From Marisediminicola sp040546025 (GTDB taxonomy: Bacteria > Actinomycetota > Actinomycetes > Actinomycetales > Microbacteriaceae): 64,000 nucleotides of DNA. Position 1 is the stretch's first letter, and each line of letters opens with the position of its first letter. The stretch spans positions 1 to 64,000 of the forward strand of contig NZ_JBEPNA010000006.1 in the NCBI RefSeq assembly GCF_040546025.1. Reading direction: 5' to 3'. The notes beneath the pieces were generated by a model. It did no database searches. It was given only the letters and a program-made list of their open reading frames with translations, and had not been told where the DNA came from. The position numbers and the translations under genes were made by a program. This document shows, piece after piece, positions 47,553-56,318 of the stretch.

Positions 47553-48170
47553 GTGCCACTGGACTTCACCGCGATCGACTTCGAGACCGCCAACTCGTCG
47601 CGGGCGTCCGCCTGCTCGGTCGGCCTGGTCAAGGTGCGCGACGGCAAGGTCGTCGACTCGGCGAGCTGGTTCATCCGCCCCCCGCTCGGCCACGACACCT
47701 TCAACGAGTGGAACACCCGCATCCACGGCATCGTCGAGGCGGACTGCGCCGACGCGCCGCTCTGGGGTGAGCAGTTCGCCGATCTGGTCGCCTTTGCCGG
47801 CGACGATCACTTCGTCGCCCACAATGCCGGATTCGACATGGGCGTGATCACCGCGGCCTGCGCGGCGAGCTTCATCGACGCGCCCACCTACCGGTACCTG
47901 TGCAGCCTGCAGGTCGCCCGCAAGACCTATCACCTCGACTCGTACAAGTTGCCGGTCGCGGCCATGGCGGCGGGGTTCGAGGACTTCGCGCACCACGATG
48001 CGCTCGCGGATGCCGAAGCCTGCGCGGCCATCATCGTGCACGCCGCGAAACGGCACGATGCCACGGACATCGCGCACCTCGCGGCGCTGACGGGGGCCAA
48101 GATCGGGGCGATCGGCAGGGCTCCCAGCACAGACCTCATCGACGACCACGCGCCGATGGTGCTGCGCTGA
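47553..48170 (+). CDS. DEDDh 3'-5' exonuclease (DnaQ-like)
   Basis: A 205-residue exonuclease with the DEDDh motifs: DFETANS (Asp and Glu, about 9-15), WNTRIHGI, HNAGFDM (Asp) and HHDALADAEA (His and Asp). It matches the exonuclease domain of DNA polymerase III epsilon but stands alone, so it may serve in repair rather than proofreading. Start GTG 47553. Two copies of CACGCAACTGCAC follow the stop, then a nested hairpin. Confidence 0.85.
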   Translation: MPLDFTAIDFETANSSRASACSVGLVKVRDGKVVDSASWFIRPPLGHDTFNEWNTRIHGIVEADCADAPLWGEQFADLVAFAGDDHFVAHNAGFDMGVITAACAASFIDAPTYRYLCSLQVARKTYHLDSYKLPVAAMAAGFEDFAHHDALADAEACAAIIVHAAKRHDATDIAHLAALTGAKIGAIGRAPSTDLIDDHAPMVLR

Positions 48171-48225
48171 CACGCAACTGCACCGGCACGCAACTGCACT
48201 GACACGGATCGGCGCTGCTTCGGCC

Positions 48226-48277
48226 CCCGCGTGTGACAAAAGCCCCCGCACGAGCGGGGGCTCACGTCACACGCGGG
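48226..48277. terminator. Nested hairpin between convergent genes
   Basis: CCCGCGTGTGAC (48226-48237) and GTCACACGCGGG (48266-48277) pair perfectly. Inside lies a second perfect stem, AGCCCCCGC/GCGGGGGCT (48241-48262). It separates the exonuclease gene from the convergent gene at 48312, so it could stop transcription from both sides. There is no long T-run. Confidence 0.6.
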
Positions 48278-48311
48278 CACAAACGTCAGCCAGAACGCCA
48301 GGCGGACCGAG

Positions 48312-48662
48312 TCAGCCGGCCGCCGGCGGCGCCGCCCGCAAGTCTGCCTTGTACAGCGCGTCCCGGCGCTGCGGCTGCGCCAACCGACGCGCCTCGCCCC
48401 GCGCCGACCGGCTCCCGGACGCGGCATAGAGCATCACCCGGCGCGGTGCGTCCGCCTCGCCGGGCCACTGCCAGGCGAGGCCCTGCGGGCTCACCGCGAC
48501 GCCATGGACGCCGTCGGCGAACCGGACGACCACCATGTCGCCGCTCCGGCGCGAACGCAGCGGGCCCGCCGCCGCCGCGATCACGACGGGACCGTCGGGA
48601 ACGCGGTGGATGGCGATCTGCCGGTCGAAACCGAGCTCGTCGAGCCTGCGCCAGAACAGCAC
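48312..48662 (-). CDS. Hypothetical protein downstream of mmsA
   Basis: 116 residues from GTG 48662, 16 bases after the mmsA stop in the same direction. The middle looks like a genuine beta-rich protein (GDMVVVRFADGVHGVAVS, then PQGLAWQWPGEADA); the C-terminal third is Arg/Ala-rich. No family recognised. Other frames over this stretch are also open because of GC content, so I am only moderately sure. Confidence 0.45.
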   Translation of the reverse strand: MLFWRRLDELGFDRQIAIHRVPDGPVVIAAAAGPLRSRRSGDMVVVRFADGVHGVAVSPQGLAWQWPGEADAPRRVMLYAASGSRSARGEARRLAQPQRRDALYKADLRAAPPAAG

Positions 48663-48678
48663 GGAAGCCGTTCGGGGA

Positions 48679-50166
48679 TCAGTTCTGCGGGAATCCGAGG
48701 TTGATGCCTCCGTGGCTCGGGTCGAGCCAGCGGCTGGTGATCGCCTTCTGGCGGGTGAAGAAGTGCACGGCATCGGGGCCGTAGGCCTTGCTGTCGCCGA
48801 ATAGCGAGTCCTTCCACCCGCCAAAGGAGAAGTAGCCGACGGGCACCGGGATCGGCACGTTGATGCCGATCATGCCCACCTGGATCTCGTTCTGGAAGCG
48901 CCGGGCGGCGCCGCCGTCGTTGGTGAAGATCGCGGTGCCGTTGCCGTACTGCGACGAGTTGATCAGGGCGACGCCCTCCTCGTAACTGGCGACGCGAACG
49001 ATCGACAGCACCGGTCCGAAGATCTCGTCGGTGTAAACCTTGGAGCTCGTCGACACGCGGTCGATGAGGGTGGGCCCGAGCCAGAATCCGTCGGCCTCCC
49101 CATCCACCTCGATGCCGCGCCCGTCGATCACGACCGTGGAGCCGTCCTCGATCGCGACATCGATGTAACCGGCGACCTTGTCGCGGTGCTCGCGGGTGAT
49201 CAGCGGCCCCATGTCGCAGCCTCGCGTGCCGTCGCCGACCTTGAGGTCGGCCATGCGGCTGGCGATCTTCTCGATGAGCTCGTCGGCTACCGGTTCGACC
49301 GCCACGACCACGCTGATCGCCATGCACCGCTCCCCCGCTGAGCCGAAGCCCGCGTTGACTGCGGAGTCCGCGACGAGGTCGAGATCGGCATCCGGCAGCA
49401 CGAGCATGTGGTTCTTCGCTCCGCCGAGCGCCTGCACGCGCTTGCCGGCCTTCGACGCGGTCTCGTAGATGTACTTGGCGATGGGGGTCGATCCGACGAA
49501 GCTGATCGAGGCGACATCCGGATGCTGCAGCATCGCGTCGACGGACTCCTTGTCGCCGTGCACGACGTTGAACACTCCGTCGGGCAGGCCGGCCTCCTTG
49601 AACAGTTCGGCCATCCAGATCGCGGCGGACGGGTCCTTCTCGCTCGGCTTGAGCACGACGGTGTTGCCGGCCGCGATCGCGATGGGGAAGAACCACAGCG
49701 GCACCATTGCCGGAAAGTTGAAGGGGCTGATGATGCCGACGACGCCGAGCGCCTGGCGGATCGAGTACACGTCGACGCCGGTGGAGACGTTCGAGCTGTA
49801 CTCGCCCTTGGCCAGGTGTGGCATGCCGGTGGCGAACTCGACAACCTCGAGGCCGCGGGCGACCTCGCCGAGGGCATCGGAGAGCACCTTGCCGTGCTCG
49901 TTGGTGAGTATCGCGGCGACGTCCTCCTTGCGCGCGTTCAGCAGCTCGCGGAACGCGAACATCACCGTCTGCCGCTTCGCCCAGGATGCTCCCGACCAGG
50001 CCGGGAAGGCCGCCTTGGCGGCCTGCACCGCGGTGTCGACATCGGCGACGGTGGCGAGGCGGACCTCGCGCTGCACGGTGCCGGCGGCGGGGTTGTAGAC
50101 GGGCGAGGTACGGGAGGATTCTCCGGTGAAGGCAGCGCCGTTCACCCAGTGATCAACAGTGGTCAT
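48679..50166 (-). CDS. mmsA: CoA-acylating methylmalonate-semialdehyde dehydrogenase
   Basis: A 495-residue ALDH-superfamily enzyme. The N-terminus has WVNGAAF, PAAGTVQREV and SPFNFPAMVP; the catalytic Cys is in GSAGERCMAIS. The MmsA-type ending SRWLDPSHGGINLGFPQN is present. It converts methylmalonate or malonate semialdehyde to propionyl- or acetyl-CoA using NAD and CoA, in valine or inositol breakdown. No inositol or valine genes lie beside it, so the pathway is open. It is divergent from rmuC. Confidence 0.92.
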   Translation of the reverse strand: MTTVDHWVNGAAFTGESSRTSPVYNPAAGTVQREVRLATVADVDTAVQAAKAAFPAWSGASWAKRQTVMFAFRELLNARKEDVAAILTNEHGKVLSDALGEVARGLEVVEFATGMPHLAKGEYSSNVSTGVDVYSIRQALGVVGIISPFNFPAMVPLWFFPIAIAAGNTVVLKPSEKDPSAAIWMAELFKEAGLPDGVFNVVHGDKESVDAMLQHPDVASISFVGSTPIAKYIYETASKAGKRVQALGGAKNHMLVLPDADLDLVADSAVNAGFGSAGERCMAISVVVAVEPVADELIEKIASRMADLKVGDGTRGCDMGPLITREHRDKVAGYIDVAIEDGSTVVIDGRGIEVDGEADGFWLGPTLIDRVSTSSKVYTDEIFGPVLSIVRVASYEEGVALINSSQYGNGTAIFTNDGGAARRFQNEIQVGMIGINVPIPVPVGYFSFGGWKDSLFGDSKAYGPDAVHFFTRQKAITSRWLDPSHGGINLGFPQN

Positions 50167-50223
50167 GAGGCAATGCTACGGCCGCGAACGACCAATGTCT
50201 GTGCTCGCTGGCACACTGGGCGC

Positions 50224-51528
50224 ATGGACCCTCTTCTCGCTCTCCTGCTCGGTCTCGTCGCCGGCGCCCTCCTCGGTGCCGGCCTCGTCTGGTTCGTCGC
50301 GCGTGCCTCCTCGGGCGCAGTCGGCGGCGTCGACCCCGCCCTCGTGGAGGCTCGTCACGCCATCGATCTCGCCGCGATGCGTGCCGAGGAGACCGCCGCC
50401 CAGTCGCGGCTGGCCGCCGAGCTCGCCTCGGTGCAGGCGACCGCCGACGCCCTCGGCGACCAGGTGAGCGCGCAGCACGAGCAGTACCGCGAGCTCATCG
50501 AGCGTCAGGATGCCGACCGGGCGGCACGGCAGGAACGCGACCGCGCCGAGGGCAAGGTGCTGCAGGCGCTCACCCCCGTGCAGGAGTCGCTGCGCGCGAT
50601 GCAGCTCAAGGTCGCCGACCTCGAGACCCAGCGCAGCCTGCAGCACGGCGAGCTCAGCCAGCAGTTGCGCAACGCGACCGAGTCGGAGGAGCGCCTGCGC
50701 ACGACCGCGGAGTCCCTCGCGTCCGCCCTGCGCAACAACGCCTCGAGGGGGGTCTGGGGCGAGACGCAGCTGCGCAGCGTCGTCGAGTCGGCCGGGATGC
50801 TGGAGCGGGTCGACTTCGACGTCCAGGCGAGCATCTCCTCGGATGCCGGAGCCGGACGACCCGACATGGTCGTCTACCTTCCGGGCGGCAAGAGCATCGC
50901 GGTCGACGCGAAGGTGCCGTTCACGGCGTTCCTCGAGGCGAGCGCGATCCCGGCCACAGCATCCGACGCCGAGCTCGCCCGTCGCGAACAGCTCATGAAG
51001 CAGCATGTCAAGGCGGTGCGCGACCACATCACGACGCTCGGCAGCAAGGCCTACTGGCAGGGCCTCGCGGCGAGCCCCGAGATGGTGATCGCGTTCATCC
51101 CGAACGAGTCTCTCGTCTCCTCCGCCCTCGAGGCCGACCCGACGATCATGGAATTCGCGTTCAGCAAGCGCGTCGCGCTGTCGTCGCCGGTGACCCTCTG
51201 GTCGGTGCTCAAGACCGTCGCGTTCAGCTGGCGCCAGAACGTCGTCACCGAGGAGGCCAAGCAGCTCCTCGACCTGAGCCACGAGCTCTACGGGCGCATC
51301 TCGACCCTCGCCACCCATGCCGACAAGCTGGGGCGGTCGATCGAGAGCACCGTCAAGCACTACAACTCGTTCGTCGGCTCGCTCGAGCGCCAGGTGCTGC
51401 CGACCGCACGCAAGCTCAACGTGCTCGATGAGTCGAAGGTGATCGGCACGCTCGACGGGGTCGAGGAGGCCCCGCGCGAGCTCACCGCGTTCGAGCTGAT
51501 CGCGGCGCTGGAGGCCGAGGCGTCGTAG
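50224..51528 (+). CDS. rmuC: DNA recombination protein RmuC
   Basis: 434 residues with an N-terminal membrane helix (LLALLLGLVAGALLGAGLVWF, about 4-24), a long coiled coil (about 45-160) and then the RmuC nuclease-like domain with GVWGETQLRSVVE, PGGKSIAVDAKVPF and FIPNESLVSSALEAD. Family knowledge links it to limiting inverted-repeat recombination. The start ATG has the classical N-terminus. It is divergent from mmsA (57 bases). Confidence 0.9.
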   Translation: MDPLLALLLGLVAGALLGAGLVWFVARASSGAVGGVDPALVEARHAIDLAAMRAEETAAQSRLAAELASVQATADALGDQVSAQHEQYRELIERQDADRAARQERDRAEGKVLQALTPVQESLRAMQLKVADLETQRSLQHGELSQQLRNATESEERLRTTAESLASALRNNASRGVWGETQLRSVVESAGMLERVDFDVQASISSDAGAGRPDMVVYLPGGKSIAVDAKVPFTAFLEASAIPATASDAELARREQLMKQHVKAVRDHITTLGSKAYWQGLAASPEMVIAFIPNESLVSSALEADPTIMEFAFSKRVALSSPVTLWSVLKTVAFSWRQNVVTEEAKQLLDLSHELYGRISTLATHADKLGRSIESTVKHYNSFVGSLERQVLPTARKLNVLDESKVIGTLDGVEEAPRELTAFELIAALEAEAS

Positions 51529-51578
51529 CGGACGGGCCCGCAATGCAGCCGAACGCACGAACCATCGGCATCCGAAGG

Positions 51579-52607
51579 TTAGGAGTGGTCGCCGACGTTT
51601 CCGAAGTCGAGCTCGCCGATCCACTTGTCGGCGAGGTGCTCGCCGATGACGCGGCGCACGGTGCCGGAGCGGCCGCGCAGCACGATGGACTCGGTGTGGA
51701 TGATCGGACCCTTGCGGCGCACTCCACTGACAAGCCCGCCGTCGGTCACGCCGGTGGCGACAAAGTAGGTGTTGTTGCTGCTGACGAGCTCGTCGGCCTC
51801 ATAGACGTAGTCGAACTTCAGTCCGGCATCGAGGCCCTTCTGCCGCTCGTCGTCGGACGAGGCGACGAGGCGCCCCTGGATGAGCCCGCCGAGCGCCTTG
51901 ATCGCGCACGCGGTGGCGACGCCCTCCGGGCTTCCGCCGACGCCAACACACATGTCGATGCGCGTGCCGTAGCGGGCCGCGTTGATGCCGCCGGCGACAT
52001 CGCCGTCGAGCATGATGCGGGTGCCGGCTCCGGCGGCGCGGATGTCCTCGATGAGCTGGGCGTGGCGGGGCCGGTCGAGCACGGCGACGACCATCTCGCC
52101 GATCGGCTTGCCCTTGGCCTTCGCGAGGGCGCGAAGGTTCTCGCCGATCGGCTTGCGGATGTCGACGATGCCGACGGCCTCGTGGCCGGCGACGATCTTG
52201 TCCATGTAGAACACCGACGAGGCGTCGAGCATGCTGCCGCGGTCGGACACGGCGATCATCGAGATCGCGTTCTGACGACCGGCGGCGGTGAGCGAGGTGC
52301 CGTCGATGGGGTCGACCGCGATGTCGCAGGCGGGTCCGCGGCCGTTGCCGACGTGCTCGCCGTTGTACAGCATCGGCGCTTCGTCCTTCTCGCCCTCGCC
52401 GATGACGACGACGCCGTCGAAATTCACCGTGCCGAGGAACTTGCGCATCGCGTCGACCGCGGCCTTGTCGGCCGCGTTCTTGTCGCCACGGCCGATGAAC
52501 GGCACCGCGCGGATCGCTGCGGCTTCGGTCGCGCGCACCAGTTCCATGGCGAGGTTGCGGTCGGGGTGGAGGAACAGGGTTCCGGTTTCGGTGTTCACCG
52601 TGGGCAT
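51579..52607 (-). CDS. glpX: Class II fructose-1,6-bisphosphatase
   Basis: The 342-residue metal-dependent enzyme converts fructose-1,6-bisphosphate to fructose 6-phosphate in gluconeogenesis. Motifs visible are VVIGEGEKDEAPML, the metal site DPIDGTSLTA, GDVAGGINAARYG and VGGSPEGVATACAI. I prefer the ATG of MPTVNTETG (52607), with GAGG six bases before it; ATG 52613 adds two residues. In many actinobacteria glpX lies beside fumC; here it sits 6.5 kb away, next to fba. Confidence 0.94.
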   Translation of the reverse strand: MPTVNTETGTLFLHPDRNLAMELVRATEAAAIRAVPFIGRGDKNAADKAAVDAMRKFLGTVNFDGVVVIGEGEKDEAPMLYNGEHVGNGRGPACDIAVDPIDGTSLTAAGRQNAISMIAVSDRGSMLDASSVFYMDKIVAGHEAVGIVDIRKPIGENLRALAKAKGKPIGEMVVAVLDRPRHAQLIEDIRAAGAGTRIMLDGDVAGGINAARYGTRIDMCVGVGGSPEGVATACAIKALGGLIQGRLVASSDDERQKGLDAGLKFDYVYEADELVSSNNTYFVATGVTDGGLVSGVRRKGPIIHTESIVLRGRSGTVRRVIGEHLADKWIGELDFGNVGDHS

Positions 52608-52730
52608 TTTCATCCTCGTGTGCGTCGAATCTCGTGGCGGGGCCAAATCGGGCGAGCCGCGCTCCCAGCCTAGCGAGAGGGCGTGCCAACGACGCGGCAC
52701 ATATGTGCAACCTGAGATGGGGTGGTGGGT

Positions 52731-52752
52731 GGATGCGCCGCGCGGCGCATCC
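52731..52752. terminator. 22-base perfect palindrome
   Basis: GGATGCGCCGC followed at once by its exact reverse complement (11 + 11 bases) lies 46 bases beyond the end of the gntP remnant and 120 bases before glpX. As RNA it would form a tight stem without a proper loop; as DNA it is a symmetrical site. It may be the old terminator of the remnant or a protein-binding site. I cannot decide. Confidence 0.4.
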
Positions 52753-52798
52753 GCCCAGGTTGAGCCGGCGGGTCTTGCCGGCGGTCGTGCAGGTCGCG

Positions 52799-52999
52799 CT
52801 AGAGCCCGAGCGCCCTCACGATGAGCCACATGATGCCCACGATCGCGAAGCCGACGAGGCCGAGAATCGTCGTGAGCACGGTCCAACTGCGGAGGCCGTC
52901 GGCGACCCGGAGCCCGAGCTACCGCGTGACGACCCAGAAGCCCGAGTCGTTCACGCGGGAGGGGCCGAGAGCGCCGAACGCGACCGCTCCCGGGTCCGC
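52799..52999 (-). pseudogene. C-terminal remnant of a GntP-family gluconate permease
   Basis: On the minus strand the frame reads GPSRVNDSGFWVVTR, stop, LGLRVADGLRSW and TVLTTILGLVGFAIVGIMWL. This is the conserved end of GntP symporters (HVNDSGFW region and last helix). An in-frame TAG replaces what should be a Tyr codon after VVTR, and another stop lies at 53000-53002. About 65 of some 450 residues remain. It is clearly dead. Confidence 0.8.
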
Positions 53000-53113
53000 C
53001 TAGGCTGCGCGGCATCCGAGGCCAGTTTAGTTCGCGCCGTCGCTAGACTTTCGAACGACGTACCGCACCCACGAGTTCCGCGCCGCGGACCTCAGCACCC
53101 CAGAGGAGATGCC

Positions 53114-54139
53114 ATGCCCGTCGCAACCCCAGAGCAGTATGCAGAGATGCTCGACAAGGCCAAGAACAACGGCTTCGCGTACCCCGCGATCAACGTGTCG
53201 TCGTCCTCGACGATCAACGCCGTGCTCCAGGGCTTGACCGAGGCCGGCTCCGACGGCATCATCCAGGTGACCACCGGTGGCGCCGACTACTTCGCCGGCC
53301 AGAGCGTCAAGAACCGTGCATCCGGAGCCCTCGCCTTCGCCGCGTTCGCGACCGAGGTCGCCAAGAACTACCCGGTCACCGTGGCGCTGCACACGGACCA
53401 CTGCCCGAAGGACGCGCTCGACGGCTTCGTGCTGCCGCTCATCGAGGCCTCCGAGGCCGAGGTGCGAGCCGGTCGCAACCCGATCTTCCAGTCGCACATG
53501 TGGGACGGCTCGGCCGTTCCTCTCGCCGAGAACCTCGAGATCGCGAAGATGCTGCTTCCGCGCATGAAGGCGATCAACTCGATTCTCGAGGTCGAGATCG
53601 GCGTCGTCGGCGGCGAGGAAGACGGCGTCAGCCACGACATCAACGCCAACCTCTACACGACGCTCGACGATGTGATCGCCCTCGTCGACGCGCTCGGCCT
53701 CGGCGAGCAGGGACGCTATATCGCGGCGCTCACGTTCGGCAATGTGCACGGCGTCTACAAGCCCGGCAATGTGAAGTTGCGCCCCGAGCTGCTCGGCGAG
53801 ATTCAGGCCGGCATCCAGGCCAAGTACGGAACGGATGCACTGCCGCTCGACCTCGTCTTCCACGGCGGCTCCGGCTCGACCGACGAGGAGATCGCCACGG
53901 CCGTCACGAACGGCGTCGTCAAGATGAACATCGACACCGACACGCAGTACGCCTACAGCCGGGCCGTCGCCGACACGGTGCTGAAGAGCTACGACGGATT
54001 CCTCAAGGTCGACGGCGAGGTCGGCAATAAGAAGGTCTACGACCCGCGCTCGTGGGGCAAGGTCGCCGAGAAGGCCATGGCCGCGCGCGTCGTCGACGCG
54101 ACCCGCCAGCTCGGTTCGGCGGGCCACTCGGGCTCATAG
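53114..54139 (+). CDS. fba: Class II fructose-bisphosphate aldolase
   Basis: A 341-residue Zn-dependent aldolase that splits fructose-1,6-bisphosphate to dihydroxyacetone phosphate and glyceraldehyde 3-phosphate. Motifs in order: FAYPAINVSSSSTI, HTDHCPK with Asp and His at the Zn site, EVEIGVVGGEEDGV, TFGNVHGVYKPG, LVFHGGSGST and KMNIDTDTQYAYS. GGAG precedes ATG 53114. It ends just before repeat cluster 2. Confidence 0.96.
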   Translation: MPVATPEQYAEMLDKAKNNGFAYPAINVSSSSTINAVLQGLTEAGSDGIIQVTTGGADYFAGQSVKNRASGALAFAAFATEVAKNYPVTVALHTDHCPKDALDGFVLPLIEASEAEVRAGRNPIFQSHMWDGSAVPLAENLEIAKMLLPRMKAINSILEVEIGVVGGEEDGVSHDINANLYTTLDDVIALVDALGLGEQGRYIAALTFGNVHGVYKPGNVKLRPELLGEIQAGIQAKYGTDALPLDLVFHGGSGSTDEEIATAVTNGVVKMNIDTDTQYAYSRAVADTVLKSYDGFLKVDGEVGNKKVYDPRSWGKVAEKAMAARVVDATRQLGSAGHSGS

Positions 54140-54197
54140 CCCGACTTCCACCATCCAGGTGTGAGGGGCCGGTCCCGGGCAATCGCCAGGGACCGGC

Positions 54198-54282
54198 CCT
54201 TTCATCATTCAGGAGCCGGCCCGGCAGGGCCGCTTTCATCATTCAGGAGCCGGCCCGGCAGGGCGGCTTTCATCATTCAGGA
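54198..54282 (+). repeat. Intergenic repeat cluster 2, forward arm: three cores at 34-bp period
   Basis: The core CTTTCATCATTCAGGAG recurs with flanking base at 54198-54215, 54232-54249 and 54266-54282 (the last ends GGAC). The period is again exactly 34 bases. The spacer (CCGGCCCGGCAGGGCCG and near copies) is unlike that of cluster 1. Begins 58 bases after the fba stop. Confidence 0.9.
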
Positions 54283-54411
54283 CTGAACCGGCAGGGCAAG
54301 CCGGATTCCGGGACGGCCGCGGCGCTGGATGCCGGGAGACACGGCATCCGCCCGCCTGAACGGCCCATCGGATGCGGTTTCCGTCGCCCGAGTGCAGCCA
54401 CCCAGCCTCAA

Positions 54412-54533
54412 CTCCTGAATAATGAAAGCCCCACCAGCCGGCCAACCAGCTTCAGTCAGCCTCAACTCCTGAATAATGAAAGCCCCACCAGCCGGGCGGC
54501 CAGCTTCAGTCAGCCTCAACTCCTGAATAATGA
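54412..54533 (-). repeat. Intergenic repeat cluster 2, reverse arm: three cores at 54-bp period
   Basis: CTCCTGAATAATGAAAG occurs at 54412-54428 and 54466-54482, and CTCCTGAATAATGA at 54520-54533: a strict 54-base period. All three carry AATAATGA instead of the AATGATGA of the forward arm and of cluster 1, so the array has been homogenised locally. It stops 12 bases before the convergent gene at 54546. With the forward arm it fills this 406-base gap. Confidence 0.9.
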
Positions 54534-54545
54534 CAGGGGCAAGGG

Positions 54546-55145
54546 TCAGGTGACGCTCGCGACGAACTCGCGGAAGGCCGGATCGTTGATCACGAGCGTG
54601 AGAATGAGGATGACCGTGATCGTCGCGGCGACCGCGCCGCCGATCAGCGGAACATAGAACGCGAGCCGGCGGGCACGAAGCAGCCTCACCGTCAGGAACG
54701 CCGTGATCGCGTAGACGGCGACGTTGGCGACCATGATGGTCGTGCCGACGGTCTCGGCCTGATCGATCGAGGTGAACTCACCGATGCGCTGGGCCGCGTA
54801 GGCCTGATTGATGATCGCCGGGATGTCGGAGTACTGAACGAACCCGCCGAAGACGGTGAGCAGGCCGTAGGCCAGCAGGGCGATGCTGAGGACCAGGTCC
54901 CAGCGGCGGCGGGGGCGCGACGGGGTGAGGATTGGCGCGGTCGTGCGGGCGGCCGGGGGTGCGGGGGTCACAGCGGCGGGGCGGTCCGCCGGCGTCAGCA
55001 GCGGCGAGACCGGCGGGAGGGCTTTGGCGATGGCGTCGGCCTGACCCTGAGGGGACGCATACTCGCCGTACTCGGGCCGCGGGCGCTCGCCGAAGTGTGG
55101 CTCTGGCCGCGCCGCGTCGTCCCGCCCCTGCCGATTCTCCGGCAT
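54546..55145 (-). CDS. Membrane protein, DUF6264-like
   Basis: 199 residues. A Pro/Ala-rich cytosolic N-terminus (about 1-80) precedes four hydrophobic helices (about 84-103, 140-160 and two more to 190). The helices start after RPRRRWDLVLSIALLAYGLL. This resembles proteins labelled DUF6264 in related bacteria; the label is from memory and not firm. The start overlaps the ispH stop by one base, so the two are coupled. Confidence 0.65.
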   Translation of the reverse strand: MPENRQGRDDAARPEPHFGERPRPEYGEYASPQGQADAIAKALPPVSPLLTPADRPAAVTPAPPAARTTAPILTPSRPRRRWDLVLSIALLAYGLLTVFGGFVQYSDIPAIINQAYAAQRIGEFTSIDQAETVGTTIMVANVAVYAITAFLTVRLLRARRLAFYVPLIGGAVAATITVILILTLVINDPAFREFVASVT

Positions 55146-56236
55146 CAGCCCTGCCAGTCCAGTCGACGGTTGCGGCCGCCGAGGCCGCGCGAGTCCGGCT
55201 CTCCTGCGGCGTCCTTGCGCAGCTCCTTGGGGAGCGAGAACATCAGGTCCTCCTCGGCGGTGACCACCTGGCGCACATCGCCGTAGCCGGCATCGGCGAG
55301 GTCGTCGAGCACCTCCTGCACGAGCACCTCGGGAACGGAGGCGCCGGAGGTCACCCCCACCGTCACGACGCCGTCAAGCCACGCCTGCTGGATCTCGCTC
55401 GCGTAGTCCACCCGGTAGGCAGCCGTGGCGCCGTTTTCGAGCGCCACATCGACGAGGCGCACGGTGTTGGAGCTGTTCGCGGAACCGACGACGATCACGA
55501 GCTCGGCCTCCTCTGCCACCTTCTTGATCGCCACCTGGCGGTTCTGGGTCGCGTAGCAGATGTCGTCGCTCGGTGGGTTGTGCAGGTTCGGGAACCGCTC
55601 GCGCAGCATCCGCACGGTCTCCATCGTCTCGTCGACGCTGAGCGTGGTCTGGCTGAGCCAGACGAGGTTGTCCGGATCCTTCACCTGCAGTGATGCAACA
55701 TCCGCGGGACTGTTGATGAGGGTCGTGCGCTCGGGCGCGTGACCCATCGTGCCCTCGACCTCCTCGTGGCCCTCGTGGCCGATGAGCAGGATCTCGAAGT
55801 CGTCGCGGGCGAACCGTACTGCCTCGCGGTGCACCTTGGTGACGAGCGGACAGGTCGCGTCGATCGCCTCGAGGCTGCGGTCGGCCGCGTCGGCGACGAC
55901 CTTCGGCGAAACCCCATGGGCGGAGAAGACGATGTGCGATCCCTCGGGCACCTCGCCGACCTCGTCGACGAAGATCGCGCCCTTCTTCTCCAGCGTCGAG
56001 ACGACGTGGATGTTGTGCACGATCTGCTTGCGCACGTAGACGGGGGCGCCGAAGCGCTCGAGCGCCTTCTCGACCGCGATCACGGCCCGGTCCACTCCTG
56101 CACAATAGCCTCGGGGCGCGGCGAGGAGAACCCGCTTCACACCCGTGACGGGGTTATCCTTTAGCCTGTTGCGAAGCGCTGGCATGCGGGGCATTTCGAG
56201 GTCCACCGCAAGGGCTCCGTTGGTGATATTGCTCAC
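55145..56236 (-). CDS. ispH: 4-hydroxy-3-methylbut-2-enyl diphosphate reductase
   Basis: A 363-residue [4Fe-4S] enzyme, the last step of the MEP isoprenoid pathway, which yields IPP and DMAPP. The three cluster Cys are in APRGYCAGVDRA, DATCPLVTKVH and DDICYATQNRQ. Conserved HNIHVV, SAHGVSP and GSANSSNT are also present. GTG 56236 gives a short extra N-terminus; ATG 56194 is an alternative. It is divergent from xseA (82 bases). Confidence 0.95.
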   Translation of the reverse strand: MSNITNGALAVDLEMPRMPALRNRLKDNPVTGVKRVLLAAPRGYCAGVDRAVIAVEKALERFGAPVYVRKQIVHNIHVVSTLEKKGAIFVDEVGEVPEGSHIVFSAHGVSPKVVADAADRSLEAIDATCPLVTKVHREAVRFARDDFEILLIGHEGHEEVEGTMGHAPERTTLINSPADVASLQVKDPDNLVWLSQTTLSVDETMETVRMLRERFPNLHNPPSDDICYATQNRQVAIKKVAEEAELVIVVGSANSSNTVRLVDVALENGATAAYRVDYASEIQQAWLDGVVTVGVTSGASVPEVLVQEVLDDLADAGYGDVRQVVTAEEDLMFSLPKELRKDAAGEPDSRGLGGRNRRLDWQG

Positions 56237-56318
56237 GGGCCGATTGTACGCGGCGCCCACTGGACAGAACCTGCCAGGCGACTGACGACCAGGCGCACCG
56301 CACGAGGGAAGGCGCGGC

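Noticed and set aside
48233..48784. 183-residue plus-strand reading frame over the end of mmsA
   Set aside because: Arg/Pro-rich antisense frame starting inside a hairpin; no family features.
49408..50223. Long upstream extension of rmuC
   Set aside because: It lies antisense to mmsA; the protein's normal N-terminus with a membrane helix begins at ATG 50224.
54198..54533. Small genes encoding repeated FIIQE or FHHSG peptides
   Set aside because: These readings are only translations of the DNA repeats, have no ribosome sites and differ by frame between copies.
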